Shown here: positions 16,289 to 23,765 of the stretch, piece after piece
Position numbering within the stretch: the stretch's first letter is position 1
How the letters are laid out: the number at the start of each line of letters is the position of its first letter
Made by a program: the position numbers and the translations under genes
Notes under the pieces: model-generated
What the model saw: only the letters and a program-made list of their open reading frames with translations
Told to the model about the DNA's origin: nothing
The model's database searches: none
Assembly (NCBI GenBank): GCA_019637955.1
Contig: JAHBUS010000003.1
Coordinates: 310,001 to 374,000, forward strand
DNA: 64,000 nucleotides
DNA from: Pseudobdellovibrionaceae bacterium
GTDB taxonomy: Bacteria > Bdellovibrionota > Bdellovibrionia > Bdellovibrionales > Bdellovibrionaceae
Reading direction: 5' to 3'

Positions 16289-16792
16289 ATTGAAGCATAT
16301 GCTCCAGTTAGCTTAGAAATCACCATCATCTCCACATCACTCGCACTCGTATTTGCGACCTAAGCGATCGGTATGCTCCTAAAACTTCACATCCGCTGAA
16401 TCCAATTTCCTCGAAATCAAAAGCATCTCGGCATCTGTATCGCCTTTATTCTCAACAAAGTGCAGGTCTGCCGTTCCGGCGTGAAAGCAGGAATCCTTCA
16501 TTGATTTAACCGGGGAGATGGGAGCTGCGGCTTCCTCCTGATTGTTCGTCTTGCAGACTCACTGGTCGTCAGCCGCTGCCTTCACAGCTCCAGCTCCTCC
16601 GGGCTTGCGCTTAGAGCTCGCGATTACGCGAGCCTTAGAAACTCCTCTATTTTCTTTTTCAGGTCAACGATGAAGGCAGTGGTGGAAAGGCGCGGGCGCC
16701 TAGAAATCAGACTTCTCAACGTCCCTCGAGGCTGGATATTTACTGGACCTTTGGTCCCGTGCTTGGGGCTGTCTACCGTGCTAAGGTGAGTT
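16289..16792. other. Long intergenic region containing repeat R6
   Basis: This 504-bp stretch has no gene that I can support. Its centre (16520-16633) is a member of the dispersed repeat family, listed separately. The remainder shows no clear promoter, RNA or coding signal, apart from a TTTTCTTTTT run after R6. Confidence 0.5.
16520..16633 (+). repeat. Hairpin-rich dispersed repeat, cluster R6
   Basis: A single unit: outer stem GCGGCT...AGCCGC with TCCTCCTGATT and ACTGGTCGT boxes, then TTCACAGCTCC, a degenerate first hairpin (AGCTCCTCCGGGCT), GCGCTTAGA and a perfect last hairpin GCTCGCG-ATTA-CGCGAGC (16616-16633). It is in the same orientation as the others. Confidence 0.75.
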
Positions 16793-18373
16793 ATGACTTC
16801 TTCGCTATATTTACCTCTCGGGTGCTTGGCTCTACTCGCGCTGCTTTCTTCGTGCGCTTCCGGTGACAAGTTTAAAACGGCGCGTGCGCCCGCGAGCCTT
16901 GCGGCGCAGAGACAGATGTGCGAAATGAGCTCAACAAGGCTAACGCTGCTCATGCGCGGAGACGTCGGACGCATCGATCCGGCGGTTCCCGTTCCAAGCC
17001 CTGAGATCACGGAGCTGGCACCCTTAGTTACTTACATTAAGGAAAACCCGCAGCTCTTGCGCTACCGGCGGTTTCCCTGGCTCGACAATTTCCAAGCCTC
17101 CGAACGTCAACGTCTCTTCGCTCTGTCGGTTTCGCTAAGGTTTAATGAATCTTTCATGGCCAAGTATGCAGACCGGCTGCATCCCAAGATCAACGGAGAC
17201 TGGGATCAGGACCTTCCGGCGAAGGCCGCCGGTATCGACCAAATCTATCAAGATTGGAGTGTTCGCTACCAAAAGGGTGAGGCTCCGAAGCGAATTGCGA
17301 TCGATCAGATCAAAGAGGTCATGAAAAACCGCTCGCCAAGACCGCCGCGTTCAATCTTTGAGGCATCCTCATCAGAAGCGATTCGTAAAATGGGGGCCAC
17401 TAAAGCCTGCGGGGATATTGGTGTCAAGGATCCTGATGAGTGCGTACGCGCGGCGATCTACAGTCACGATAAGATCATGGATGTGATGAACATCAATACT
17501 TATCCCGGTGAAAGCAATGCATTTGCCGATATTTCCAATTTAAAGGTCAGCATCGAAGTCTTAGACTCATCCCTGAAGGACCCGTATCTTCAGGGCCTGT
17601 GGAACTATGAGAAAATCTTACGAGAGCATCTTGCTCGGCCTCAAGATATACGTTCAGATATTTTTTCAGATTTGGTCACGAGCTTCGAGAAGGCCGGAGA
17701 TCAGAAGCAACTTGCGCAGGAAAAGGCGCTGAACGTCCTTTCCGTCATTTCCACCAATGGCTCTGACTTTATTCTCAACGAGCAACTTTTCAACAAAGTC
17801 TACTGGACGCCTACGCCGCATTTCGAGCCGCCCAATCCTAAGTTCGTGAGCCTCGTGCGTCTGTCCATGGCGCTTCCCTATTTCGATCTCGTCAAGCCCG
17901 GCAATCTCTACAGTCTTCCTGCTAATGTGATATCGGAGTGTGATACGTCTAAGTACTACCATTTCTGGATGAGCGCGTTCATTTTTCAACAGCTTCGAAA
18001 AGCGGGCTTTTCTAAAGAATCGGCCGCCGCCGCCGTTTTGGTTAATCATATCGGTTATCGGTCTCTTTATGATCCGTTCGCCGCAAACTTTGCGCAAGAT
18101 CACCCTGGGTTCGTAATCCTGAAAGCAGACATCGCGGGGGTGTACTCAGGGATCGTATTTGCTTCACGGCTGGGTGGGAGTAAACCTGATGAGCCTTTGG
18201 ACTTCCAAAGCGTGCTCGATTCGATTCGCGAGGACCGAAGTTACCGCGATTTGATGGGGAGCGTGGCTTCAGCGGCGATGCCTTCGGCGAAAGCATACAT
18301 GATGTTCATGAAAAGACTCGGCGTAATCCCACTATGGAACCAAATGAAATCTGAAATTGGTCGTGATGACTAA
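16793..18373 (+). CDS. Large lipoprotein, function unknown
   Basis: A 526-residue protein with a lipoprotein signal peptide (lipobox LSSC near residue 21). The mature protein is mainly helical and without a motif I recognise; there are charged clusters (WDQDLPAKAAGIDQIYQDW, KNRSPRPPRS) and a Cys pair (KACGDIGVKDPDECV). It ends in a 4-nt convergent overlap with the small minus-strand gene. Envelope location is confident; function is not assignable. Confidence 0.65.
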   Translation: MTSSLYLPLGCLALLALLSSCASGDKFKTARAPASLAAQRQMCEMSSTRLTLLMRGDVGRIDPAVPVPSPEITELAPLVTYIKENPQLLRYRRFPWLDNFQASERQRLFALSVSLRFNESFMAKYADRLHPKINGDWDQDLPAKAAGIDQIYQDWSVRYQKGEAPKRIAIDQIKEVMKNRSPRPPRSIFEASSSEAIRKMGATKACGDIGVKDPDECVRAAIYSHDKIMDVMNINTYPGESNAFADISNLKVSIEVLDSSLKDPYLQGLWNYEKILREHLARPQDIRSDIFSDLVTSFEKAGDQKQLAQEKALNVLSVISTNGSDFILNEQLFNKVYWTPTPHFEPPNPKFVSLVRLSMALPYFDLVKPGNLYSLPANVISECDTSKYYHFWMSAFIFQQLRKAGFSKESAAAAVLVNHIGYRSLYDPFAANFAQDHPGFVILKADIAGVYSGIVFASRLGGSKPDEPLDFQSVLDSIREDRSYRDLMGSVASAAMPSAKAYMMFMKRLGVIPLWNQMKSEIGRDD

Positions 18374-18624
18374 GGTTTTACGAAAATTTTTTGCGAATTG
18401 TTGATCAGCTGCGAAATGATTCCTTGAAGCTCGAGCGACACGTCTGCCAAGGCTGCGGCAAGGATCAGATGATGAGCTGGGCAGCGGGTGGGGCTTTGCA
18501 AAAGCATGGAGGCCTGATCTGTGGTCAGTCCTGCAGTTTCGAGCTTCAGTTGGAGCAAGTCCGCCGAGATCTTCGACGTCAAGGCGTCCTTAATTTTCCT
18601 GTTCATTTCAGATAGTTCGGACAT
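18370..18624 (-). CDS. Small helical protein
   Basis: An 84-residue, mostly helical protein (SELSEMNRKIKDALTSKISADLL, TTDQASMLLQSP, LILAAALADVSLELQGIISQLI). The ATG at 18624 is preferred over an upstream TTG. It overlaps the end of the lipoprotein gene tail to tail by 4 nt. It has no signal peptide or recognised domain. The divergent XRE gene begins close by, so the two could form a regulatory pair, but nothing in the sequence proves this. Confidence 0.45.
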   Translation of the reverse strand: MSELSEMNRKIKDALTSKISADLLQLKLETAGLTTDQASMLLQSPTRCPAHHLILAAALADVSLELQGIISQLINNSQKIFVKP

Positions 18625-18708
18625 AAAACCCAATCCGCGTTTCAGAAACGGTTAAAATACATACTATCGTGCTTGCTCATTATCGTGCTTATTTGCAACG
18701 CTTTCTGC

Positions 18709-18945
18709 ATGGCAGGAAAAAGCGTTAGCGGCGAAGAATCAAAGTATCTGAAGAAAGTCGGAGCCAAAATCCGATCCTTAAGAACAAGCAAAGGCTGGAC
18801 TCTCGAGCAGGTCGAGGAGCATGGCTGGAACAACTGGCAGCATCTCCAAAAGATCGAGTCGGGAAAGAATATCACTCTCGTAACGCTGAAGCGAGTTGCT
18901 GCGCTTTATAAGACGACCCCGGGTAAGATTCTCGAAGATCTTTAG
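18709..18945 (+). CDS. XRE-family helix-turn-helix regulator
   Basis: A 78-residue DNA-binding protein. The helix-turn-helix spans about residues 12-65 (KKVGAKIRSLRTSKGWTLEQ, NWQHLQKIESGKNITLVTLKRVAALY). The start is placed at ATG 18709, where the family normally begins; an open frame continues to 18673. A direct repeat TATCGTGCTT occurs twice upstream (18665-18674 and 18681-18690) and may be its own operator. Repeat R7 follows 3 bp after the stop codon. Confidence 0.7.
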   Translation: MAGKSVSGEESKYLKKVGAKIRSLRTSKGWTLEQVEEHGWNNWQHLQKIESGKNITLVTLKRVAALYKTTPGKILEDL

Positions 18946-18947
18946 GG

Positions 18948-19154
18948 ACTGCGGGGCTTGCTCCTGTGGGAGTCCTGGCGGCCTCCTGGACAGCTTCGGG
19001 CCTTTGCCCTGCGCCTACCTCTGGCGAGTACGCCAATGCTCGCTCAGCGCGGGATCTGCTCTTGATGGCTCGTCACTGACTCGCTGGTCGCAGCTCCCGC
19101 GTAGACAGCTTACGTCCTCCGGACGATCGCTTACTTGTCCATGATTACATGGAC
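18948..19154 (+). repeat. Hairpin-rich dispersed repeat, cluster R7
   Basis: Two units: one ending in ACAGCTTC-GGGCC-TTT-GCCCT-GCGCCTACCT-CTGGCG-AGTA-CGCCA, and one with the GGGATCTGC...GCAGCTCCC stem followed by TAGACAGCTTACGTCCTCCGGACG and GTCCATG-ATTA-CATGGAC, ending at 19154. It begins 3 bp after the XRE gene stop. Confidence 0.8.
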
Positions 19155-19184
19155 TTTGGATTCGTAAGTGGCGAGAATTGAAGA

Positions 19185-19664
19185 ATGACATTTTGGAAGA
19201 ATTTGAAAAGACCAAAGCGTGTTAATGCAGGGGTTTTGATCCTCGTTTTAGTCCTTGCGCTCGTTTTGTTGGCTGCCGTTGCCTCACATTTTACAGGCGC
19301 TCCGATCTCCAGGTCTGAAATCCACGATGACGTAAATAGAGGTGTTTCGGATCCATGCCAAGAAACGGAACTTGCGTTGAGTCGAGTCCGAGACGCGCTC
19401 AATAGATTCCGGCAGGACTGTGGTTTCTTTCCTGACGAATTAGAGGGGCTGAATAGTCTCGTTCGCAAGGTCGATCGCTGCCAGGCATGGCGAGGGCCTT
19501 ACCTGAGGAGCCTGCCAAATGATGGGTGGGGGCGCAATCTCCTCTATTCCAATATCGACGATAATATTGATGTCTTCTCTTATGGCGCTGATGGATTGGT
19601 GGGCGGCGAAGAGCAGAACGAAGATGTTTTTGCAGATTTTGATGTCTCAGGTGAGGCTGGTTAA
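19185..19664 (+). CDS. GspG-like pseudopilin domain protein, orphan
   Basis: A 159-residue protein with one N-terminal membrane segment (about residues 15-37). The C-terminal part matches the GspG major pseudopilin: LSRVRDALNRFRQDCGFFPDE, LEGLNSLV, WRGPYLRSLPNDGWGRNLLYSN, then FSYGADGLVGGEEQNEDV, which includes the calcium-binding loop. The classical prepilin cleavage site (GFTLIE) is missing, and no other type II secretion gene lies nearby. It is therefore a pseudopilin-derived membrane protein or a minor component acting with a system encoded elsewhere. Confidence 0.7.
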   Translation: MTFWKNLKRPKRVNAGVLILVLVLALVLLAAVASHFTGAPISRSEIHDDVNRGVSDPCQETELALSRVRDALNRFRQDCGFFPDELEGLNSLVRKVDRCQAWRGPYLRSLPNDGWGRNLLYSNIDDNIDVFSYGADGLVGGEEQNEDVFADFDVSGEAG

Positions 19665-19721
19665 TCGTTTCTGTGTGCTACTTCCGAATGCAAAATAAAC
19701 TGAAGAAGATAAGATCTCTTA

Positions 19722-20315
19722 TCACTGGCAGCTTAAGAACTTTTCCACCTTCTGTTTCAGATTTGTCTCATTTGTAAAATCATTCAGATGCCCAAGCGCT
19801 TTCACTTGCGCATGGGCGTGGCGCCAAACCTTTCGTTCAAAGACGGGGTTGCGGTGCAAGGCCGGAAGGCGCGCACTGATTTCCAGTAAGCGAAGCGCCA
19901 GCATCAAGTAATACCGATCTCGATCCGGAAGGCGCGTGTCGGAGGCAACTTGGGTGTGCAGGTGTTTAAAGAAATGCTCTGGCCCCCAATGCGGAAACCT
20001 GGCGGGGTTGTAGAGTGACTTCTTGGTCGGAGAGGGCGGCGCATCGCCGTACCTCGTCGCGAGGTCTTGATAATTAAACTTGTGATAGAGAAACGGCTTC
20101 AGCGGGTGAAGCACCATCAGGGGCTTGAGCCTTCGCCATGCGGCCTGATGATCGGCTTCGGGGTCTACGCGGTCGTAATCCGACTCCTCTTGCCTGAGAA
20201 GGTATCTGATGAGGGACTTGGCCTCTTCGCCGCGCCTGGAGTCTTCTGGGGAGCGGAAGGGCTCACGCGTGACGGACTCAAGCATGCTTTCGAGCAACTT
20301 TACGATATTTGCCAT
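19722..20315 (-). CDS. Hypothetical cytoplasmic protein
   Basis: A 197-residue protein with no signal peptide and no membrane segment. It is rich in His, Arg and aromatic residues (HPLKPFLYHKFNYQDLATRYGD, FPHWGPEHFFKHLHTQ, DRDRYYLMLALRLLEI, VWRHAHAQVKALGH). A GAGGGGG ribosome site precedes the ATG. The convergent neighbour is the GspG-like gene. No family is recognised. Confidence 0.55.
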   Translation of the reverse strand: MANIVKLLESMLESVTREPFRSPEDSRRGEEAKSLIRYLLRQEESDYDRVDPEADHQAAWRRLKPLMVLHPLKPFLYHKFNYQDLATRYGDAPPSPTKKSLYNPARFPHWGPEHFFKHLHTQVASDTRLPDRDRYYLMLALRLLEISARLPALHRNPVFERKVWRHAHAQVKALGHLNDFTNETNLKQKVEKFLSCQ

Positions 20316-20404
20316 GTGCCCCCTCGCCCCGAATGGCCCAAGGTCTAACCCGCAAGGTCATCCCCAACACTCCCTTGCTCCCTCTGAAGATATGTGTAAA
20401 TAAT

Positions 20405-20519
20405 ATGTAAGTCTACGGGTAATCCCGTGGGTCTAAGCGAAAGCCGGGACGGCTGAAGCTGTGAAGGCGGGAAGGGTAAAAGCGAGGCCGTAGGCCGAGC
20501 CATCAGCTCCCTTCGCGCC
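20405..20519 (+). ncRNA. Candidate structured leader RNA (riboswitch-like)
   Basis: A dense set of helices: ACGGG-TAAT-CCCGT (about 20415-20428), then GCGAAAGCCGGGACGGCTGAAG, a long stem GGCGgGAAGGG paired with CCCTTCgCGCC (about 20466-20519) enclosing GGCC-GTA-GGCC and GAGCCATCAG. Runs such as AAAGCCGGGACGG, CTGTGAA, GGGAAGG and GAGCCA recall the cobalamin riboswitch core, but the closing stem does not match that class well and no B12 gene is near. It precedes a 20-codon ORF and the gene at 20614. The class is unresolved. Confidence 0.35.
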
Positions 20520-20541
20520 ATTCGAACTTAAGGAGCGAGTT

Positions 20542-20604
20542 GTGAAAAAGAAACCGCGACTTTGTGTCGCAACCTCATCTGAATTTGTTTTTCTTTATTG
20601 GTAG
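20542..20604 (+). CDS. Candidate 20-residue leader peptide
   Basis: AAGGAG (20530-20535) stands 6 nt before a GTG that opens a 20-codon frame, product MKKKPRLCVATSSEFVFLYW. Its stop is 9 bp before the GTG of the next gene, whose AGGAGG site directly overlaps the stop region. This layout is typical of a translated leader. A GCGAC-TTTGT-GTCGC hairpin lies within it. It is too short to judge by composition. Confidence 0.4.
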   Translation: MKKKPRLCVATSSEFVFLYW

Positions 20605-20613
20605 GAGGCATTC

Positions 20614-20862
20614 GTGGGAGCGTTTAAGCAAGGCGAGATCGACGAAGTTGATTCGGATTATATTGATCCTAACCAACTGAAGTTGATACCGGATGAAGGG
20701 GCGGAGTCTCGTTCGATGGCTCCGACTGCGTCCTCGCAGTCACTCGACTCCGCCTTGACAGCTTTGGACGTCTCGTCCTTCGCCTACATGCCTCGGAGTA
20801 CCTCGGCGAAGCATATTCGGTATATTGAGGAGTTTCTCTCGAAGAGATTGAAAGTCGGGTAG
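20614..20862 (+). CDS. Small protein with a repeat unit inserted in frame
   Basis: An 82-residue frame with a strong AGGAGG site 5 nt before its GTG. Residues 1-29 are acidic and unlike the repeat (GAFKQGEIDEVDSDYIDPNQ); residues of about 30-65 are the translation of repeat R8; the last 17 (KHIRYIEEFLSKRLKVG) are again ordinary sequence. A similar C-terminus (EEFLAKWLTVD plus stop) is found after cluster R9. The original protein was probably about 45 residues. Whether the enlarged product is made is unknown. Confidence 0.5.
   Translation: MGAFKQGEIDEVDSDYIDPNQLKLIPDEGAESRSMAPTASSQSLDSALTALDVSSFAYMPRSTSAKHIRYIEEFLSKRLKVG
20699..20808 (+). repeat. Hairpin-rich dispersed repeat, unit R8, inside an ORF
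   Basis: A full unit with outer stem GGCGGAGTC...GACTCCGCC (about 20700-20754), a perfect inner hairpin GACTGCG-TCCT-CGCAGTC, then TTGACAGCTTT, GGACG-TCTC-GTCC, TTCGCCTACAT and GCCTCGG-AGTA-CCTCGGC. It contains no stop codon in the frame of the gene at 20614-20862. Confidence 0.8.
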
Positions 20863-21182
20863 CGGAGGTTGCCTCCTGGGGGCTCCGCTGCGCGTTCGCG
20901 GTCGTTCCGGATTGCGGGATCTGCTCCTGGCTGCTCGTCGCTGACTCGCTGGTCGCAGCTTTGCGTGGATGGCCTCTGGAGACTCGGACGATGTCCTCAT
21001 CGGTCGTCCATCCACGCCTTGACAGTTCCGCGCCTCTGGCGCTGCACCTACATGTGCGCGAGTACGCGCACGCGTTGACAGCTCTGTGCCCTCCGGGCGC
21101 TCGCTTACTTGTCCATGAGTACATGGACGGTTGGCAGTTCTGGGCCTCTGGCCCTCCGCTTACATGTCTCGCGTCGCTCGAC
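20862..21182 (+). repeat. Hairpin-rich dispersed repeat, cluster R9
   Basis: Starts at the stop codon of the 20614 gene. It has the large units GCGGAGGTTG..., GGGATCTGC... and GCGTGGATGG...CCATCCACGC, then three hairpin pairs in tandem. The clearest are GTGCGCG-AGTA-CGCGCAC (21054-21071) and GTCCATG-AGTA-CATGGAC (21111-21128). It shares a long, nearly identical central stretch with R4 and R13. Confidence 0.82.
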
Positions 21183-21218
21183 GAGGAGTTTTTGGCGAAG
21201 TGGCTGACGGTTGATTAA
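21183..21218 (+). pseudogene. Duplicated C-terminal tail of the 20614 gene
   Basis: The segment encodes EEFLAKWLTVD plus a stop, aligned with EEFLSKRLKVG plus stop at 20829-20862; about 25 of 36 bases match. It has no start of its own and directly follows repeat cluster R9. It looks like a diverged copy of the gene's 3' end. Confidence 0.5.
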
Positions 21219-21226
21219 AAATGAGG

Positions 21227-22312
21227 TTAGGCTTGGTTTGCTCTGGGGATTTGCTTGTGGTCCGGAAGTTTATACCAAGGAATTTTCTTCGGTTCGATTT
21301 TTAGTTCTGCGAGAGTTTTTGATATTTCATTTTTTATATTTTCAAGCTTTTTGCCGTGCGCATAACCTCGAACATTGTCGATTGTAAGTACCCAGTGATC
21401 ATCGCCTACCGAGTTCACAGGATTAGTGTAAAACACATGCTTGAGTTTGGACTTCCAAATCTTCAGGTGAACTAGGCCATTTTTATCAGTATACAGCATA
21501 TGTGGGGTGCTTCCGCCGACTCCACTTAATTGGGTTCCATCTCCTCGTATTTGAAGAGTCGCAACTAAATTCATCTCTTCGAGTTCGTTCGAATACGTTT
21601 CCATATATTCATTTGCGGTTACGCCATATTCAACTTGGCCGATTTTGCTACTAAGATAAAATTCATGCCAAGTATGACCGCCAGTTCCAGTGGTCATATG
21701 CCATGAGTCATTAAAGTACCTACAAAAGTAGTACTCCTCTTCTCTTATTGGCGATTCCTCGTATCTGGTTCGGTCTTGCGTCTCCAAAACTTCAATTGCT
21801 ACCGGATGTCCCATTTTTATTACAAAAAGTGACTCCATTTCAGATTCTCTCTTTCGCGGGAGTCCTGATTCGTCTCGCACGGGATATATGATGTATTCAA
21901 GCCCAAGTCCTGTGTTGCCCGGATCTATCGCGGGGAAACGCACATTATGAAAAGATTCATATTTCAGAAATGACTCGAAAGCTGAGATTGCACGTTCTGT
22001 TTCAAGCAGCTTCTCGCGTCTGTTAAGCGTGACTTCGCTTTTCGTAGTCACCTCTTTGATATGGTCGATATTTTCTTCGGTCTGGGCATTCAAATAGAAG
22101 GCTAGAACTAGAAAAAGTAAGCTGCCAATTATGCCGCTTACAATGTTTCCTCCAAATCCGTCGACAAGTGGTAGGAGGAATGCTGGTAGGTGGTTATGAA
22201 AGGCCCCTACGCAATAACTAAGGATAGAAATAAAGATAAGTGCGACAAAGAATATCCAAAGGTAAGTTTCTTTCTTGGGCTTTTTAGGGGTAGTCATGGT
22301 CTTTTGGCTCAT
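21227..22312 (-). CDS. Membrane protein with large soluble C-terminal domain
   Basis: A 361-residue protein starting at ATG 22312, chosen because AAGGA stands 6-7 nt upstream and because the longer frame overlaps the upstream lipoprotein gene. Two hydrophobic segments lie at about residues 16-40 and 55-78, followed by a helix (coiled-coil-like, QTEENIDHIKEVTTKSEVTLNRREKLLE) and a 230-residue soluble domain rich in Tyr, Trp and Glu. I recognise no family. It is the last gene of a minus-strand run of envelope proteins. Confidence 0.6.
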   Translation of the reverse strand: MSQKTMTTPKKPKKETYLWIFFVALIFISILSYCVGAFHNHLPAFLLPLVDGFGGNIVSGIIGSLLFLVLAFYLNAQTEENIDHIKEVTTKSEVTLNRREKLLETERAISAFESFLKYESFHNVRFPAIDPGNTGLGLEYIIYPVRDESGLPRKRESEMESLFVIKMGHPVAIEVLETQDRTRYEESPIREEEYYFCRYFNDSWHMTTGTGGHTWHEFYLSSKIGQVEYGVTANEYMETYSNELEEMNLVATLQIRGDGTQLSGVGGSTPHMLYTDKNGLVHLKIWKSKLKHVFYTNPVNSVGDDHWVLTIDNVRGYAHGKKLENIKNEISKTLAELKIEPKKIPWYKLPDHKQIPRANQA

Positions 22313-22340
22313 CTCGATCCTTTGCCGTAAGAAATCGATT

Positions 22341-22640
22341 TTATTTCTTAAAAACGCCTTTTTCGCACCAGAATCTCGCATCATGTCCTTTTTCTTTTTG
22401 CGACTCATTGAAGAAATTCGCGACTTTCTCACAGTTCTCTTTATTCCAGTCGGGTTTCTCGCCGTCTGTTGGAAAAGTTGCGACGTGAAGTCGCATGTCT
22501 TTAGAAATAACACCATTTCGGTAGAGCGTATAAATTTGGCCGCCACTGTCTGCGTCTTCGTCCTTAGTGCAAGAGATGAATTGCAAGCTGATTATTAGAG
22601 TGATCAAGCCCTTCAAGCCAACGCTCAAGATTGAATTCAC
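22341..22640 (-). CDS. Small lipoprotein
   Basis: A 99-residue protein starting at GTG 22640, which overlaps the upstream stop as GTGA. The lipobox FISC follows a hydrophobic signal. The mature part (about 80 residues) has two cysteines (ENCEKVANFFNES and FWCEKG). It lies between another lipoprotein and the membrane protein; all four are likely in one operon. The function is unknown. Confidence 0.6.
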   Translation of the reverse strand: MNSILSVGLKGLITLIISLQFISCTKDEDADSGGQIYTLYRNGVISKDMRLHVATFPTDGEKPDWNKENCEKVANFFNESQKEKGHDARFWCEKGVFKK

Positions 22641-23206
22641 TTTTTGGTTCCTTTTGTGGGCTGGGCCTGCTCAGCTCCCGCCAACTCCCTATAAAACCCC
22701 GCGAAATTCTCCGCGAGCGCATCGGTCAGCGCATTGCCGGTATTTCGGCAGGCGACATCGGCCATATAGGCGGATTCGAAGCGGGTGGTCTTTTTGATAT
22801 CGTACTTTTTGCCATTCACGTCATAAATCAGATGCGTGTTCCAGTAGCCGTCGTTCATGCCAGAGGTATCTGAATCGATCTCGATGACAGAAATCGAGAT
22901 TGGAGCGCCAGAAGGGCTGAGCTTTCGAGCGGCGTCGAGTTCGTCCGTTAGCGCGTCTTTGACGAAGGTAAAGAGAGGTGTGGGGAGTTCATAGTTCACC
23001 ATGCGGCAACCCATGGAGCGCTTGTTCAAGCGCTGCGAGGCTCTCGGGTTGTCCGATTCGACACCCGACACAGAATACTGATTTTTAAGAGATTCAGCCG
23101 TGCGAATGTTTTGGACGCTAGGTTGGTGCCTGCGAATGCCCGCGACAGAGCAGCCCGAGAGAAGCGAGAACAAACATACTAGCGTAAGTGGATAATTTCT
23201 CTTCAT
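22637..23206 (-). CDS. Lipoprotein, possibly YajG-like
   Basis: An 189-residue protein starting at ATG 23206 with CAGGAG 8 nt upstream; the longer frame to 23266 is rejected. The lipobox LSGC is near residue 19. The mature domain has an alternating pattern (ISISVIEIDSDTSGMNDGYWNT then HLIYDVNGKKYDIKKTTRFE) and a helix ending (GNALTDALAENFAGFYREL), which resembles lipoproteins of the YajG type, but the match is weak. It is translationally coupled to the next gene by GTGA. Confidence 0.6.
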   Translation of the reverse strand: MKRNYPLTLVCLFSLLSGCSVAGIRRHQPSVQNIRTAESLKNQYSVSGVESDNPRASQRLNKRSMGCRMVNYELPTPLFTFVKDALTDELDAARKLSPSGAPISISVIEIDSDTSGMNDGYWNTHLIYDVNGKKYDIKKTTRFESAYMADVACRNTGNALTDALAENFAGFYRELAGAEQAQPTKGTKK

Positions 23207-23228
23207 CAAATTTCTCCTGGCATCCTGA

Positions 23229-23765
23229 CTATCTATATCTTTCATAGTGATGCTCAACCGTGTCATCTTCGCACAATTTTGTACTTTTCCCTTGGCTGGG
23301 GCGAGGCTGAATGATCAGCGACAATCTGTTCCCTTGTCGCTTATACTTATGGGAGCGAGCACCTGCCTCTTTGAATTCGAGCGGGCAGCTCGGATCGTTA
23401 TCTGAAATCCCTCGCTGAACTGTGTCGCTAACGGTAATCTCAGTTTCGGACACAATCCAGGTGCTATTCGCTATAGTCTTGCATACGCTCGGAAGCCCAT
23501 TGTTGGAGCCGTACCGAGTATCTTCGAATCGTGCTTTATTCTTATAAACCAAAAACGCACTGGCCATCGGATTTTTCTTGAGTTGAGAATTTGCGGCTTC
23601 GAGGTCCTCTAGACCTTTGCTGGTTGGGCAGGAAATGCTTTTGAGGACCCAGACTCCGCCTAAGGGGTTCTCGAATTTTTCTGAAGGTGGAAGAGTAGCG
23701 CATGCGCCAAGTACAATGAAGGACCAAGAATAAATTGTTAATCGGCTTAAGTACTTAGTTAACAT
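23229..23765 (-). CDS. Lipoprotein, function unknown
   Basis: A 178-residue protein with lipobox VLGAC near residue 21. The mature part begins LPPSEKFENPLGGVWVLKSISCPTS, a lipocalin-like opening (GxW), and has several cysteines. The ATG (23765-23763) shares one base with the upstream stop TGA, so the genes are coupled. It belongs to the same minus-strand group as its neighbours. The function is unknown. Confidence 0.58.
   Translation of the reverse strand: MLTKYLSRLTIYSWSFIVLGACATLPPSEKFENPLGGVWVLKSISCPTSKGLEDLEAANSQLKKNPMASAFLVYKNKARFEDTRYGSNNGLPSVCKTIANSTWIVSETEITVSDTVQRGISDNDPSCPLEFKEAGARSHKYKRQGNRLSLIIQPRPSQGKSTKLCEDDTVEHHYERYR

Noticed and set aside
20404-20433. A repeat-family copy in reverse orientation
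   Set aside because: An ATGTAAG next to a TAAT-loop hairpin looks similar at first, but the linkers and the second hairpin are missing and the order is different.
20405-20519. Firm assignment of the leader RNA as a cobalamin riboswitch
   Set aside because: Several core runs are similar, but the closing helix differs and no B12-related gene is close; kept only as a structured-RNA candidate.
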